A stretch of DNA of 63,820 nt, from positions 57,759 to 121,578 of the forward strand of contig DGNS01000010.1 in NCBI GenBank assembly GCA_002389045.1, in the 5' to 3' direction. Positions 53,393 through 62,024 of this stretch are shown one piece after another (position 1 is the first letter of the stretch; every line of letters starts with the position of its first letter). A program made the translations under genes and the position numbers. Source of the stretch: Thiotrichaceae bacterium UBA4486 (lineage in GTDB: Bacteria; Pseudomonadota; Gammaproteobacteria; Eutrophobiales; Eutrophobiaceae). A model generated the notes under the pieces. The model saw nothing but the letters and a program-made list of their open reading frames with translations, did no database searches and was not told the DNA's origin.

Positions 53393-55180
53393 ATGTCCAA
53401 AGCTTACGAAATTATCGAACATAAATACGACGTGGTCGTGGTCGGTGCCGGCGGTGCCGGATTGCGGGCCACGTTTGGTATGGCGTCCAAGGGTCTGACC
53501 ACGGCCTGCATTACCAAGGTTTTCCCGACCCGCAGTCATACCGTGGCGGCCCAGGGCGGCATGAGCGCCTCTCTCGGCAACATGGGTGAGGATGACTGGC
53601 GCTGGCACATGTACGACACCGTCAAGGGTTCCGACTGGCTGGGCGACCAGGACGCCATCGAATACATGTGCCGTGAAGCGGTCCCCTCGGTGATCGAACT
53701 GGAACATTATGGCGTGCCGTTTTCCCGTACCGAGGCCGGAAAGATCTATCAACGGCCCTTCGGCGGCATGACCACGAACTTTGGTGAGGGCACCGCCCAG
53801 CGTACCTGCGCCGCGGCGGATCGTACCGGTCACGCCATATTACACACGCTGTATCAGCAGTCACTCAAACATGAGGCGGAATTTTATATCGAATATTTCG
53901 CGCTCGATCTGATCATGGATAATGAAGGCGTCTGCCGCGGCGTCATGGCCTGGAATCTCGAAGACGGGACGATTCACCGCTTCCGCGCCCATCAGGTGGT
54001 GTTGGCGACCGGCGGCTACGGACGCACCTATTTCTCCTGCACCTCGGCCCATACCTGCACGGGTGACGGCAATGCCATGGTCCTGCGCGCCGGCCTGCCC
54101 TGCCAGGACATGGAATTCATCCAGTTTCATCCCACCGGAATTTACGGTTCCGGTTGCCTGATCACCGAGGGCGTGCGCGGCGAAGGCGGTTACCTGACCA
54201 ATTCCGAAGGCGAGCGCTTCATGGAACGCTATGCGCCGAACGCCAAGGACCTCGCTTCGCGCGACGTGGTCAGTCGCTCCGAGACCATCGAAATACGCGA
54301 GGGCCGCGGTGTCGGACCTGAAAAAGATCATTGTTACCTGCACCTGGAACACCTGGGCGCGGACGTGATCAACGAACGGCTGCCCGGTATCGCGGAATCG
54401 GCGAAAATCTTCGCCGGTGTCGATGTCACCCGGGAACCGATCCCGGTACTGCCCACCGTGCATTACAACATGGGCGGCGTACCCACCAACTATCGGGGCC
54501 AGGTGGTAATCAAAAAAGACGGCGACCCGGATGCGGTCGTGCACGGGCTGATGGCTATCGGCGAAGCCGCCTGTGTCTCGGTGCATGGCGCCAACCGGCT
54601 TGGTTCCAACTCGTTGCTGGATCTCATTGTCTTCGGCCGGGCCGCGGCCAACTATTGCGAGGAAACCCTGAAACCCGGCGCGCCGCATATTTCCCTGGAA
54701 AATGCCGGTGAGGAGTCGCTCGACCGGCTGGACCGACTGCGTCATAACAAGGGATCCACCAGCACCGCGGATATACGCCTGAACATGCAAAAAACCATGC
54801 AGAACAACGCCGCGGTTTTCCGCACTGGTGAAATCCTGCAGGAAGGCATCGGGAAAATGGCGGAGATCTGGTCCTCTTTCAGTGACGTCAAGGTTGATGA
54901 CAAATCCATGATCTGGAATACCGACCTGGTGGAAACCCTGGAACTGGAAAACCTGCTGCAAAACGCCCTGGTGAGCATACATTCCGCGGCCAACCGGACT
55001 GAAAGCCGTGGCGCCCATGCACGGGAAGATTACCCGGATCGCGATGATGAAAACTGGATGAAACATACCCTGTCCTGGATTGACGACAAGGGCCAGGTCC
55101 GTTTCGATTACCGGCCGGTGCATATGTATACCCTGACTGACGAAGTGGACGTGTTTCCACCGAAAAAACGAGTTTATTAA
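53393..55180 (+). CDS. sdhA: Succinate dehydrogenase flavoprotein subunit
   Basis: A 595-residue flavoprotein. The FAD Rossmann motif VVVGAGGAGLRATFG is near residue 17, the histidine for covalent FAD attachment is in TRSHTVAAQGGMSAS near 46, and the active-site region is HPTGIYGSGCLITEGVRGEG near 246. It oxidises succinate to fumarate in the TCA cycle. Normal length. The gene is followed by a short repeat that separates it from sdhB. Confidence 0.97.
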   Translation: MSKAYEIIEHKYDVVVVGAGGAGLRATFGMASKGLTTACITKVFPTRSHTVAAQGGMSASLGNMGEDDWRWHMYDTVKGSDWLGDQDAIEYMCREAVPSVIELEHYGVPFSRTEAGKIYQRPFGGMTTNFGEGTAQRTCAAADRTGHAILHTLYQQSLKHEAEFYIEYFALDLIMDNEGVCRGVMAWNLEDGTIHRFRAHQVVLATGGYGRTYFSCTSAHTCTGDGNAMVLRAGLPCQDMEFIQFHPTGIYGSGCLITEGVRGEGGYLTNSEGERFMERYAPNAKDLASRDVVSRSETIEIREGRGVGPEKDHCYLHLEHLGADVINERLPGIAESAKIFAGVDVTREPIPVLPTVHYNMGGVPTNYRGQVVIKKDGDPDAVVHGLMAIGEAACVSVHGANRLGSNSLLDLIVFGRAAANYCEETLKPGAPHISLENAGEESLDRLDRLRHNKGSTSTADIRLNMQKTMQNNAAVFRTGEILQEGIGKMAEIWSSFSDVKVDDKSMIWNTDLVETLELENLLQNALVSIHSAANRTESRGAHAREDYPDRDDENWMKHTLSWIDDKGQVRFDYRPVHMYTLTDEVDVFPPKKRVY

Positions 55181-55192
55181 CTGACGTGAACA

Positions 55193-55270
55193 GTGAATGG
55201 TGATTTGTGAATACCAACTCGTCCAACCATCAACCATCAATCACCGCTCACCACTCACCAATCACAGGTA
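55193..55270. repeat. GTGAATGG/CACCATTCA-type repeats between sdhA and sdhB
   Basis: The 18-mer GTGAATGGTGATTTGTGA at 55193-55210 matches 19504-19521, and CCATCAATCACCGCTCACC-like repeats follow in opposite orientation up to 55266. The array separates two genes that are normally almost adjacent, so it is probably inserted. Confidence 0.7.
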
Positions 55271-55277
55271 TTTGACA

Positions 55278-56060
55278 ATGGCTGAATTTACGCTTCCCAA
55301 AAATTCGAAAATCAAGGTCGGCAAAACCGTCGATGCGGCCGGCGGCGCCGGGCGCAGCAAAGCGTTCCGCGTCTATCGCTGGGACCCGGACAGCGGAGAA
55401 AATCCCTGCATGGACAGCTATATCATCGACCTCGATAAATGCGGGCCGATGGTGCTGGATGCCATCATCTATATCAAGAACCATGTCGACTCGACCCTGA
55501 CCTTCAGGCGCTCCTGCCGGGAAGGCATATGCGGCTCCTGTGCCATGAACATCGGCGGCACCAATACACTGGCCTGCACCACGGCCATCGAGGATATAAA
55601 AGGTGATGTAAAAATCTATCCGCTGCCGCATATGCCGGTCATCAAGGACCTGGTGCCGGATCTGACACATTTCTATGCCCAGTACGCATCCATCAAGCCC
55701 TGGCTGCAGGCACAGACCCCGCCACCGCCGGACCGCGAGCGCCTGCAGTCGAAAGAGGAACGCGCCGAACTGGATGGACTTTACGAGTGTATTCTCTGTG
55801 CCAGTTGCTCCACCGCGTGTCCCAGTTACTGGTGGAACAGTGAACGTTACCTGGGCCCGGCCATACTGCTGCAGGCTTATCGCTGGATTGCCGACAGCCG
55901 TGACGAAAATACCGGCGAACGGCTCGACGATCTGGAAGATCCGTTCCGCCTCTATCGCTGTCACACCATTATGAATTGCACCAATACCTGTCCCAAGGGA
56001 CTGAACCCGGGCAAAGCCATCGCGGAAATCAAGAAAAAGATGATTTCCCGCAACGTCTGA
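55278..56060 (+). CDS. sdhB: Succinate dehydrogenase iron-sulfur subunit
   Basis: A 260-residue protein with a [2Fe-2S] domain (CREGICGSCAMNIGG and NTLAC near residues 78-100) and a C-terminal ferredoxin-type domain (CILCASCSTACPSYWWN near 172 and CHTIMNCTNTCPKGLNP near 230). It transfers electrons from SdhA to quinone. ATG 55278 is preferred over the frame start at 55197, which lies in the repeat. Confidence 0.96.
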   Translation: MAEFTLPKNSKIKVGKTVDAAGGAGRSKAFRVYRWDPDSGENPCMDSYIIDLDKCGPMVLDAIIYIKNHVDSTLTFRRSCREGICGSCAMNIGGTNTLACTTAIEDIKGDVKIYPLPHMPVIKDLVPDLTHFYAQYASIKPWLQAQTPPPPDRERLQSKEERAELDGLYECILCASCSTACPSYWWNSERYLGPAILLQAYRWIADSRDENTGERLDDLEDPFRLYRCHTIMNCTNTCPKGLNPGKAIAEIKKKMISRNV

Positions 56061-56073
56061 TACACTGTTTACG

Positions 56074-56337
56074 TTGGGTAACCCGCTGCGATCCAGAATT
56101 CTGTGGCGTTGCCGTCGCGGCATGCGGGAAATGGACCTGCTGTTCAGTGAGTATGTCAGCGATCATCTGGAACACATGAGCGCGGAAGAATTACGAACGC
56201 TGGAAGCCTTCCTGGAGGAAACCGACGTGGATATCATGAACTGGATACTCAAGAGAACAGAATCTCCCTGCTCCGGGTATAATCCCATCCTGGATACCAT
56301 GCGCACATTAAAGAACAGGCACCTCAACGACAATTAA
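56074..56337 (+). CDS. sdhE: FAD assembly factor SdhE (YgfY/CptB)
   Basis: An 87-residue helical protein with the key motif RRGMREMDLLF near residue 15, where SdhE carries RGxxE, and FLEETDVDIMNWIL near 46. It promotes covalent FAD attachment to SdhA. TTG at 56074 appears to be the start; no ATG is available in the conserved region. It follows sdhB by 13 bases and precedes ygfZ by two. Confidence 0.92.
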   Translation: MGNPLRSRILWRCRRGMREMDLLFSEYVSDHLEHMSAEELRTLEAFLEETDVDIMNWILKRTESPCSGYNPILDTMRTLKNRHLNDN

Positions 56338-56339
56338 CC

Positions 56340-57266
56340 GTGAGCGAACGGCATAACCGCTATTTCGATCTCTCACACTTCAGCCTGATCGCCGTCAGTG
56401 GTGAAGATGCGAAGGCGTTCCTGCAAAACCAGATCACAGCCAATCTTGAAAAACTGGATTCCCATGGCTGGGTACTGGCCGCCTGGTGCCTGCCCAACGG
56501 TCGCATCATCAGCAACTTCATCCTCTTTCACCACTGCGACCGGTACCTGCTGGTATTACCTTCGATGTTGAAAGACAAGGTCATCAAGCGACTGGGCATG
56601 TTTGTACTGCGATCGAAAGTACAAATCAATGATGCCGACGATGATCATGCGCTGATCGGACTTCAGGGTATGAGTATTGAAGATGTGCTCAATGACGGCA
56701 ATCTGGTATCGGGGCACAAGCGCCTGATCCGATCCGATGCTATTGCCATCGTCAATTTCAACGACAGGGTGCCCAGGGTGATGCTGGTAATGAGCATGGA
56801 TGAACTCGATTCCCGCATGCAACGCATTCTCATGGCCTGCGCAGAAGGTAACCGCAACGGCTGGAGCCTGCTGGACATTGAATCAGGCATCCCCTGGATT
56901 ACCGACTCCACCAGTGAGAAGTTTTTGCCGCAGATGTTGAACCTGGACCTGATGCACGGATTATCCTTCGACAAAGGCTGTTACCCTGGCCAGGAAGTCA
57001 TAGCGCGCCTGCATTACAAGGGCGAAGTCAAACGCCGTCTCTACATCGGTTCCGGCAGCGGTGATGTCACGCCCGGCCCCGGGGATGAACTGGAGAATGC
57101 AGATGATGGTCACAAAATCGGCGCATTAATCGATGCCGAACCGGCGCCGGAGGGCGGATTCCGGTTTCTCGCCGTTGCCGACGTCAAGCTGGACGCGGCC
57201 GCTGAACCGCAGATTCGTGGTAGTGACAGCCGGATCACCGATATGCGCTCCCTGGCCGGCGATTGA
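56340..57266 (+). CDS. ygfZ: Folate-binding YgfZ/CAF17 family protein
   Basis: A 308-residue protein with the GCV-T-like fold and the family signature FDKGCYPGQEVIARLHYKG near residue 211. YgfZ helps insert or repair [4Fe-4S] clusters in a folate-dependent way. The location after sdhE is a common arrangement and fits maintenance of SdhB clusters. The start is GTG 56340. Confidence 0.9.
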   Translation: MSERHNRYFDLSHFSLIAVSGEDAKAFLQNQITANLEKLDSHGWVLAAWCLPNGRIISNFILFHHCDRYLLVLPSMLKDKVIKRLGMFVLRSKVQINDADDDHALIGLQGMSIEDVLNDGNLVSGHKRLIRSDAIAIVNFNDRVPRVMLVMSMDELDSRMQRILMACAEGNRNGWSLLDIESGIPWITDSTSEKFLPQMLNLDLMHGLSFDKGCYPGQEVIARLHYKGEVKRRLYIGSGSGDVTPGPGDELENADDGHKIGALIDAEPAPEGGFRFLAVADVKLDAAAEPQIRGSDSRITDMRSLAGD

Positions 57267-57273
57267 AATCAGC

Positions 57274-58308
57274 GTGAATCGTCGTCTGCCCGCGGAATTT
57301 GAACCCCAGTCGGGCACGTTGCTGACCTGGCCCCATGATAGCGGCCACTGGGGCGATCAACTCGAAAAGGTGGAAGAGGTCTTTATCGAGATCACACATC
57401 TACTCGGTGATCACCAGAAAGTCATCATCGTTGCAGACAATGAAGCCTGCCGCGATCACGTCAACAACCTCCTGACCGCAGCTCGTATCCAGCGCGAAAA
57501 TATCGATGTGTACATAACTCCTTGCAATGATTGCTGGGCTCGCGATCACGGGCCCGTTACGGTCATCGAGGAAGATGAACCGGTGCTGCTCGACTTCACT
57601 TTCAACGGCTGGAACCGGAAATACCCTTTTCAGAGGGATAATGCGATTACCGGGTCATTGTCAGGACTCGGTGCATTTCGCCAAAGTAAAGTCCATTCCA
57701 TGGCATACGTTCTCGAAGGTGGCGCGATAGAAACCAACGGCCGGGGCTGTCTGCTTACGACCGCCTCCTGCCTGCTGGACAACAACCGTAATCCGGACCA
57801 GGATCAAACCGGTTATGAAACCCTGTTTGAACAGCATTTTGGCTGCCATGAAACCATCTGGCTGCAACATGGCCAACTTGCAGGGGATGATACCGATGGC
57901 CATATCGATACCCTGGCGCGGTTCGCCGATGTATCCACACTCATCTATCAATCCTGTGATGATTCCGATCATGTGGATTACCCGGCGCTTGACCGTATGC
58001 AACAGCAGCTCATATCAATGAATGATCAGCGCGACAAACCGTTTCAACTGGTACCCGTACCCATGCCTGTCAAGCACTTCGCGGACGACGGTTCACCGTT
58101 GCCGGCCAGTTATGTGAATTTTATCATCAGCAACCGGAGGGTTCTGGTTCCCGCCTATGAAGATAGACATGATGAGGAGGCAAGAACGATCATCGCCGGA
58201 TGTTTTCCCGGCAGGGATGTCATATCCATCAACGCACTGCCCCTGATTCAACAATGCGGCAGTCTGCATTGCACGGCCATGCATCTGCCCGCGGGAGTAC
58301 TGGCATGA
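57274..58308 (+). CDS. aguA: Agmatine deiminase family protein
   Basis: A 344-residue guanidino-modifying enzyme with the start motif LPAEFEPQSGTLLTWPH. The catalytic-site motifs are NDCWARDHGPVTV near residue 88, EGGAIETNGRGCLLTT near 152, GDDTDGHIDTLARF near 206 and QQCGSLHCTAMHLP with the catalytic cysteine near 332. It converts agmatine to N-carbamoylputrescine. GTG 57274 is used, since the longer frame overlaps ygfZ. Its stop overlaps the amidase start. Confidence 0.9.
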   Translation: MNRRLPAEFEPQSGTLLTWPHDSGHWGDQLEKVEEVFIEITHLLGDHQKVIIVADNEACRDHVNNLLTAARIQRENIDVYITPCNDCWARDHGPVTVIEEDEPVLLDFTFNGWNRKYPFQRDNAITGSLSGLGAFRQSKVHSMAYVLEGGAIETNGRGCLLTTASCLLDNNRNPDQDQTGYETLFEQHFGCHETIWLQHGQLAGDDTDGHIDTLARFADVSTLIYQSCDDSDHVDYPALDRMQQQLISMNDQRDKPFQLVPVPMPVKHFADDGSPLPASYVNFIISNRRVLVPAYEDRHDEEARTIIAGCFPGRDVISINALPLIQQCGSLHCTAMHLPAGVLA

Positions 58309-59171
58309 ACAGGTGCAGGGTGGCCGTCGCCCAGTACGCGCTCGGTCACACCATCGATACGAACCTGGAGCAGATCGCCGACGCCGTGCACAACGCCGTA
58401 GACGAGGGTGCGGAGCTGGTGCTGCTGCCGGAGCTGGGACACCTGCCCTATTTCTGTATCGAGGAAGATGCACAGTATTTCAGCCTGGCCGAAACCATAC
58501 CGGGGCCGGCCAGTGATCATTATGCCGGCCTGGCCAGGGAGGCATCCATCATCGTCGTGGCCACGCTGTTTGAAAAAAGCCACGGCGATGTTTACCACAA
58601 TACCGCGGTCGTCTATGACAAGGACGGCAGCATTGCCGGGACCTGTCGAAAGATGCATATCCCGAACGACCCCGGTTACTACGAACAATTTTACTTCACG
58701 GAAGGGACGCAGGGGTTTCACCCGATCGAGACAAGTCTCGGCAGAATCGGCGTCATGATCTGCTTCGATCAATGGTTTCCGGAAGCGGCCCGCAGCATGA
58801 CACTGAACGGCGCGGAGTTACTGCTATACCCGAGCGCCATCGGTTTTGACCCCGATGACAATGACAGCGAACAAATTCGCCAGCGTAATGCCTGGATTAC
58901 CATCCAGAAAAGCCACGCTATAGCCAATGGTATTCCGGTAATGTTCAGCAACCGGCTGGGGCGGGAAATGGCAAAGGCGGAGACCGGCATGACGACAGAT
59001 TTCTGGGGCAGCAGTCATATCATCGGTCCCTTTGGCGAAGTACTGGCGAAGGCGCCCGTCGATCGGCCCGCGGTAATCACCGCCGACATAGACCCGGAAG
59101 AAAGCGGACGTGTTCGCGAAATATGGCCGTTCCTTGAAATGAGACGAATCGGATTTTATGATCAATCCTGA
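58305..59171 (+). CDS. aguB: N-carbamoylputrescine amidase
   Basis: A 288-residue nitrilase-superfamily enzyme. The Glu-Lys-Cys triad is visible: LLPELGHLPYF (glutamate), TCRKMHIPND (lysine) and GVMICFDQWFPEAARSM (cysteine near residue 151). It turns N-carbamoylputrescine into putrescine, ammonia and CO2, completing the agmatine route with the upstream gene (ATGA overlap). Confidence 0.92.
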   Translation: MNRCRVAVAQYALGHTIDTNLEQIADAVHNAVDEGAELVLLPELGHLPYFCIEEDAQYFSLAETIPGPASDHYAGLAREASIIVVATLFEKSHGDVYHNTAVVYDKDGSIAGTCRKMHIPNDPGYYEQFYFTEGTQGFHPIETSLGRIGVMICFDQWFPEAARSMTLNGAELLLYPSAIGFDPDDNDSEQIRQRNAWITIQKSHAIANGIPVMFSNRLGREMAKAETGMTTDFWGSSHIIGPFGEVLAKAPVDRPAVITADIDPEESGRVREIWPFLEMRRIGFYDQS

Positions 59172-59285
59172 TTGATATACATGACAGGCGTATTCGCACC
59201 TTGTGTGCAAACACGCTAACGGGCTGATGATTGTGTATTGTTCAGAAGTGAGGACATATTAATGGAAACGGAGGTCCGGGGTGTT

Positions 59286-59984
59286 TCAGAACCACTCAAC
59301 AGACTCGGCTACGGTTTTTTGTAATGCTTTTAAATCTTCACCTTTTTTTCCAATGATAGCGACGCTGCCCTTGGGACATGGCGCAATGAGCCCGGAAAAG
59401 TAGGCTGCTTCGATAGCAATAGGTTCCGATACCGGGTCCGCCGGCATGAACAACAGCATTACCGGACCATGACGCCCTTCTACCTGCACCAGCAAACTCT
59501 TCTTGTTTCTTATCTGACAGCGCTCTGCATGCAGCACCGGACTGAGTTCACCACTCATGCTCATACCGAATTCGGTGAGTAGTGACTGAATATCACCGGC
59601 TTTAGTATCCGGCCCGATGCTTTCCAGAGTGCCGCCCGTCGCCACATAATTGATTACCGCTTCCTGCAGATTCATCCGGTTATTGTCATGCAACAGGCCA
59701 ATGACCAGTCCTACCGCCAGCAGTACAGTGGCAACCAGCGTATATTGAACATTTCGCATACGACGATATGATTTTTCCAGCCGCATGGATTGATGTAACA
59801 GGATGCGGCTTTTCAGGTCATCCGGTGTGCGTACACGGGTAGACTGCTCCAGCCTGCCATTGAACCTTTGTGTTTCTTCATAAAACTGTGCACAGGCCCT
59901 GCACCCGGACCTGTGCTGACTGAATCCGTCATCATGATCATCATAACCGGTCAGGGTGATTCGACGGAAATCCATACAATTCAT
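59286..59984 (-). CDS. Membrane protein of the DUF3379 type, probable anti-sigma partner
   Basis: A 232-residue protein with an N-terminal zinc-finger-like segment (HRSGCRACAQF, near residue 25, and preceding MNCMDFRR), a single membrane segment near 85-105 and a periplasmic domain with two cysteines. It resembles DUF3379 proteins that pair with ECF sigma factors. ATG 59984 overlaps the sigma gene stop (ATGA). It probably holds the sigma factor inactive until an envelope signal; that is inference from gene order. Confidence 0.8.
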   Translation of the reverse strand: MNCMDFRRITLTGYDDHDDGFSQHRSGCRACAQFYEETQRFNGRLEQSTRVRTPDDLKSRILLHQSMRLEKSYRRMRNVQYTLVATVLLAVGLVIGLLHDNNRMNLQEAVINYVATGGTLESIGPDTKAGDIQSLLTEFGMSMSGELSPVLHAERCQIRNKKSLLVQVEGRHGPVMLLFMPADPVSEPIAIEAAYFSGLIAPCPKGSVAIIGKKGEDLKALQKTVAESVEWF

Positions 59985-60511
59985 ATCTGTTTTACCTCTA
60001 TACACTCCTGGTTATCGTCCAGAATATCCCGTAACTTTTGCCGGGCTCTGAATATCCGTGACAGCACCGCACTCTGGCTGACGCCAAGTTCACTGGCAAT
60101 TTCCTTGCAGGTATAACCTGCAAGAACCTGTAACAACAATGGTTCCCGATACGACTCATCGATCTGCATCAGCGCCCGGCGCAGGACAAAGGCATCGGTA
60201 CTGGTATCGTAAAATTCAACACTGTCAGCATAGTCATCAGGATCACCCTGGCTGTATTCAAAACGAGGACGTTCAAAGCGCCGTGCATTTTCCCTTCTCA
60301 GGGTGGTAATCAACCAGCCTTTAGCTGCTTTTTCATCACGCAGACTGTCCAGGGCCTTCCAGGCACGGGTGAAGGTTTCCTGCACCAGGTCTTCCGCAAC
60401 AGCAGGGTCCCTGCAAAGCCATACCGCGTACCGGTAAAGGTCATCAGTATAGGCATTCACCAGCACGGTAAATCTGGATTCCCGGTTCCACATAGAGCAA
60501 AGACCCATCAA
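59981..60511 (-). CDS. ECF-type RNA polymerase sigma factor
   Basis: A 176-residue sigma-70 family protein with region 2 (DDLYRYAVWLCRDPAVAEDLVQETFTRAW, about 24-51) and region 4 (EIASELGVSQSAVLSRIFRARQKLRD, about 135-160). No sigma-1 or sigma-3 region is present, so it is an ECF sigma. Co-transcribed with the partner gene at 59286 and divergent from the P460 cluster; this is a likely but unproven regulator of it. Confidence 0.92.
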   Translation of the reverse strand: MMGLCSMWNRESRFTVLVNAYTDDLYRYAVWLCRDPAVAEDLVQETFTRAWKALDSLRDEKAAKGWLITTLRRENARRFERPRFEYSQGDPDDYADSVEFYDTSTDAFVLRRALMQIDESYREPLLLQVLAGYTCKEIASELGVSQSAVLSRIFRARQKLRDILDDNQECIEVKQI

Positions 60512-61092
60512 AGCCGCGATTTATTACAAAATAATTTGCTGCAATGACAAAATTTCGCGCTCTACAGGTTACTTGTGCCCGGGTGTAGTTATACAAGCAA
60601 TTGATCTGACACAATAATAAGAATAATCAGGCCCGGGCATCCGGTTTGTGCGGCCCGGGTTGGATCAGCAGTGATATATTTTTCAGTATCTTCTGCATGA
60701 ATTTTCATAACTCTCCGGTCTTAATGGAAGACTGTAATCGGTCATCAGTTACCTTGACCCGTAGCGAAATGACCATTTACATGTCACCAGGGATGGATTG
60801 CCGGCGAACGGGACTTCAGTGACCTTCCCTTTATCAAGTTCGGTTCTCCGCTGATACCGGGTGGCCTTTGTCGGCCACCCGTCTTTTTTATACGGATAAA
60901 AACATACTCTCGAGGCCAAATAGTGCCCGCGAATATTACACGTTAGTCCGCTACATGGGCAGTTCCGGCCAAATATAAAGCTATGGAAATAATTCCATTG
61001 CTGGTCCGGTCTTCTTGATGAATGAGAAATATTATTTCGGCTATCTATCTGCTGATTGCAATGACATAACGACAAAATGAGAGGCATAGATA
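60512..61092. other. Divergent promoter region with an internal terminator
   Basis: A 581-base gene-free region between the sigma factor and the first P460-like gene. It holds a canonical terminator at 60859-60889 facing right, preceded by about 200 bases rich in short complementary stretches (for example GTCAC near 60783 and GTGAC near 60819). A short plus-strand frame of 41 codons at 60697-60822 has no clear ribosome site. The region could encode a small RNA or a leader that attenuates the cytochrome operon. Confidence 0.5.
60859..60889 (+). terminator. Strong intrinsic terminator
   Basis: A perfect 8-bp GC-rich stem (GGGTGGCC and GGCCACCC) with a six-base loop, followed by GTC and six T residues. 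It sits 204 bases upstream of the P460-like gene on the same strand, with no coding gene upstream of it in that direction. This suggests it terminates a small RNA or a leader transcript. Confidence 0.85.
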
Positions 61093-61668
61093 ATGTTTAA
61101 ATCTGACATGAAGACTTTACTATTCGTGGTCGTGGCCATACTGGCGACCGGCTGCGAGTCCGGGCATCTGAAATCCTCTGCAACCGAACCACAAATGCCT
61201 TTTGGCGGACCGGATGATGTCTCTTATGCCGGTAAACTCTGGCAATCGATGCTGGATCAGAACCTTGTCGGATCCCGGTCCGTACGATCCACACCCTACA
61301 AGGGCATGCATCCGCATGGCGCCATTCTTGACACCATCGAATCCACCCTGACGCAGTCCGGCCATAACGGTGAAGTCATCGTCAAGAAAAATTTTGGCGG
61401 CAAAGGTATTTCCAAAGAAGCGGTCGCCAACAATCCGGACAAGTGGTTGATGGCGGTGACGGTCATGTATAGACGCGAAGCCGGTTATGACCCGGATAAC
61501 CGCGACTGGTTCTGGGTGAAATACGCACCCGATGGTTCGGTTATGAAAAATCCCAAAGGCATGGCTCTGGCCGGTCGAGTGGCCAAAGATATGAGTGAAG
61601 GTTGTATCGCCTGTCATACCGCCGCCCCGGGTGGCGATTTCGTCTATAACCATGATCGTTACAAATAA
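61093..61668 (+). CDS. Cytochrome P460-like lipoprotein
   Basis: A 191-residue protein. The lipobox LATGC is near residues 18-22, so it is probably membrane-bound by lipid. The C-terminal heme-binding CIACH motif (GCIACHTAAPGGDFVYNHDR) and the WFWVKYAPDGSVMKNPKG stretch fit the cytochrome P460/cytochrome c-prime-beta family, which in known members binds heme P460 through a lysine cross-link and oxidises hydroxylamine. The lysine cross-link cannot be confirmed here. A paralogue lies at 63048. RBS GAGAGG precedes the ATG. Confidence 0.78.
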   Translation: MFKSDMKTLLFVVVAILATGCESGHLKSSATEPQMPFGGPDDVSYAGKLWQSMLDQNLVGSRSVRSTPYKGMHPHGAILDTIESTLTQSGHNGEVIVKKNFGGKGISKEAVANNPDKWLMAVTVMYRREAGYDPDNRDWFWVKYAPDGSVMKNPKGMALAGRVAKDMSEGCIACHTAAPGGDFVYNHDRYK

Positions 61669-61670
61669 AA

Positions 61671-62024
61671 ATGACTACTGTCAGGGAAATTGTTTACCTG
61701 CTTCTGTGTCTTGGTTTCCTGCTCATTATCCCGGGCCTGGTTATGGCCGAAGGGGATCCGTTTAGGGGCAAGACGAAATATATCATCTGTGCTTCCTGTC
61801 ATGGAGCCAACGCTGAAGGCAACGGGGAAACCGGCGCACCCAGGCTTCAGGGACAGCATGACTGGTACCTGGTCCGGCAATTAAACAACTTTCGTAAGGG
61901 CATACGCGGCGCGCATGAAGAAGATGAATATGGCCATCAGATGATGCAGATGTCCAGAACGCTTGAAGATGAGCAGGCTGTTGCGGATGTCGTCAGTTAT
62001 ATCGGCACACTCGCGAAGCAATAA
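61671..62024 (+). CDS. Class I cytochrome c, c4/c553-like
   Basis: A 117-residue protein with a signal peptide (to VMA, residue 26), heme motif CASCHGANAEGNG near residue 40 and a likely axial methionine in HQMMQMSRTLEDEQ near 90. It is an electron carrier, probably receiving electrons from the neighbouring P460-like proteins. The ATG starts two bases after the P460 gene stop. Its own stop overlaps the next start (TAATG). Confidence 0.92.
   Translation: MTTVREIVYLLLCLGFLLIIPGLVMAEGDPFRGKTKYIICASCHGANAEGNGETGAPRLQGQHDWYLVRQLNNFRKGIRGAHEEDEYGHQMMQMSRTLEDEQAVADVVSYIGTLAKQ

Noticed and set aside
53861..55240. A 459-codon minus-strand frame opposite sdhA
   Set aside because: It is the shadow of sdhA, whose coding features are certain. 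No domain or ribosome site is seen.
60697..60822. A 41-codon open frame upstream of the P460 cluster as a methanobactin-type or other RiPP precursor
   Set aside because: There is no clear ribosome site, only two well separated cysteines, and no maturation enzyme genes nearby. It is mentioned only as part of a possible leader.
60749..61087. A 112-codon minus-strand frame in the sigma/P460 gap
   Set aside because: No ribosome site, no family features and a composition unlike the neighbouring genes.
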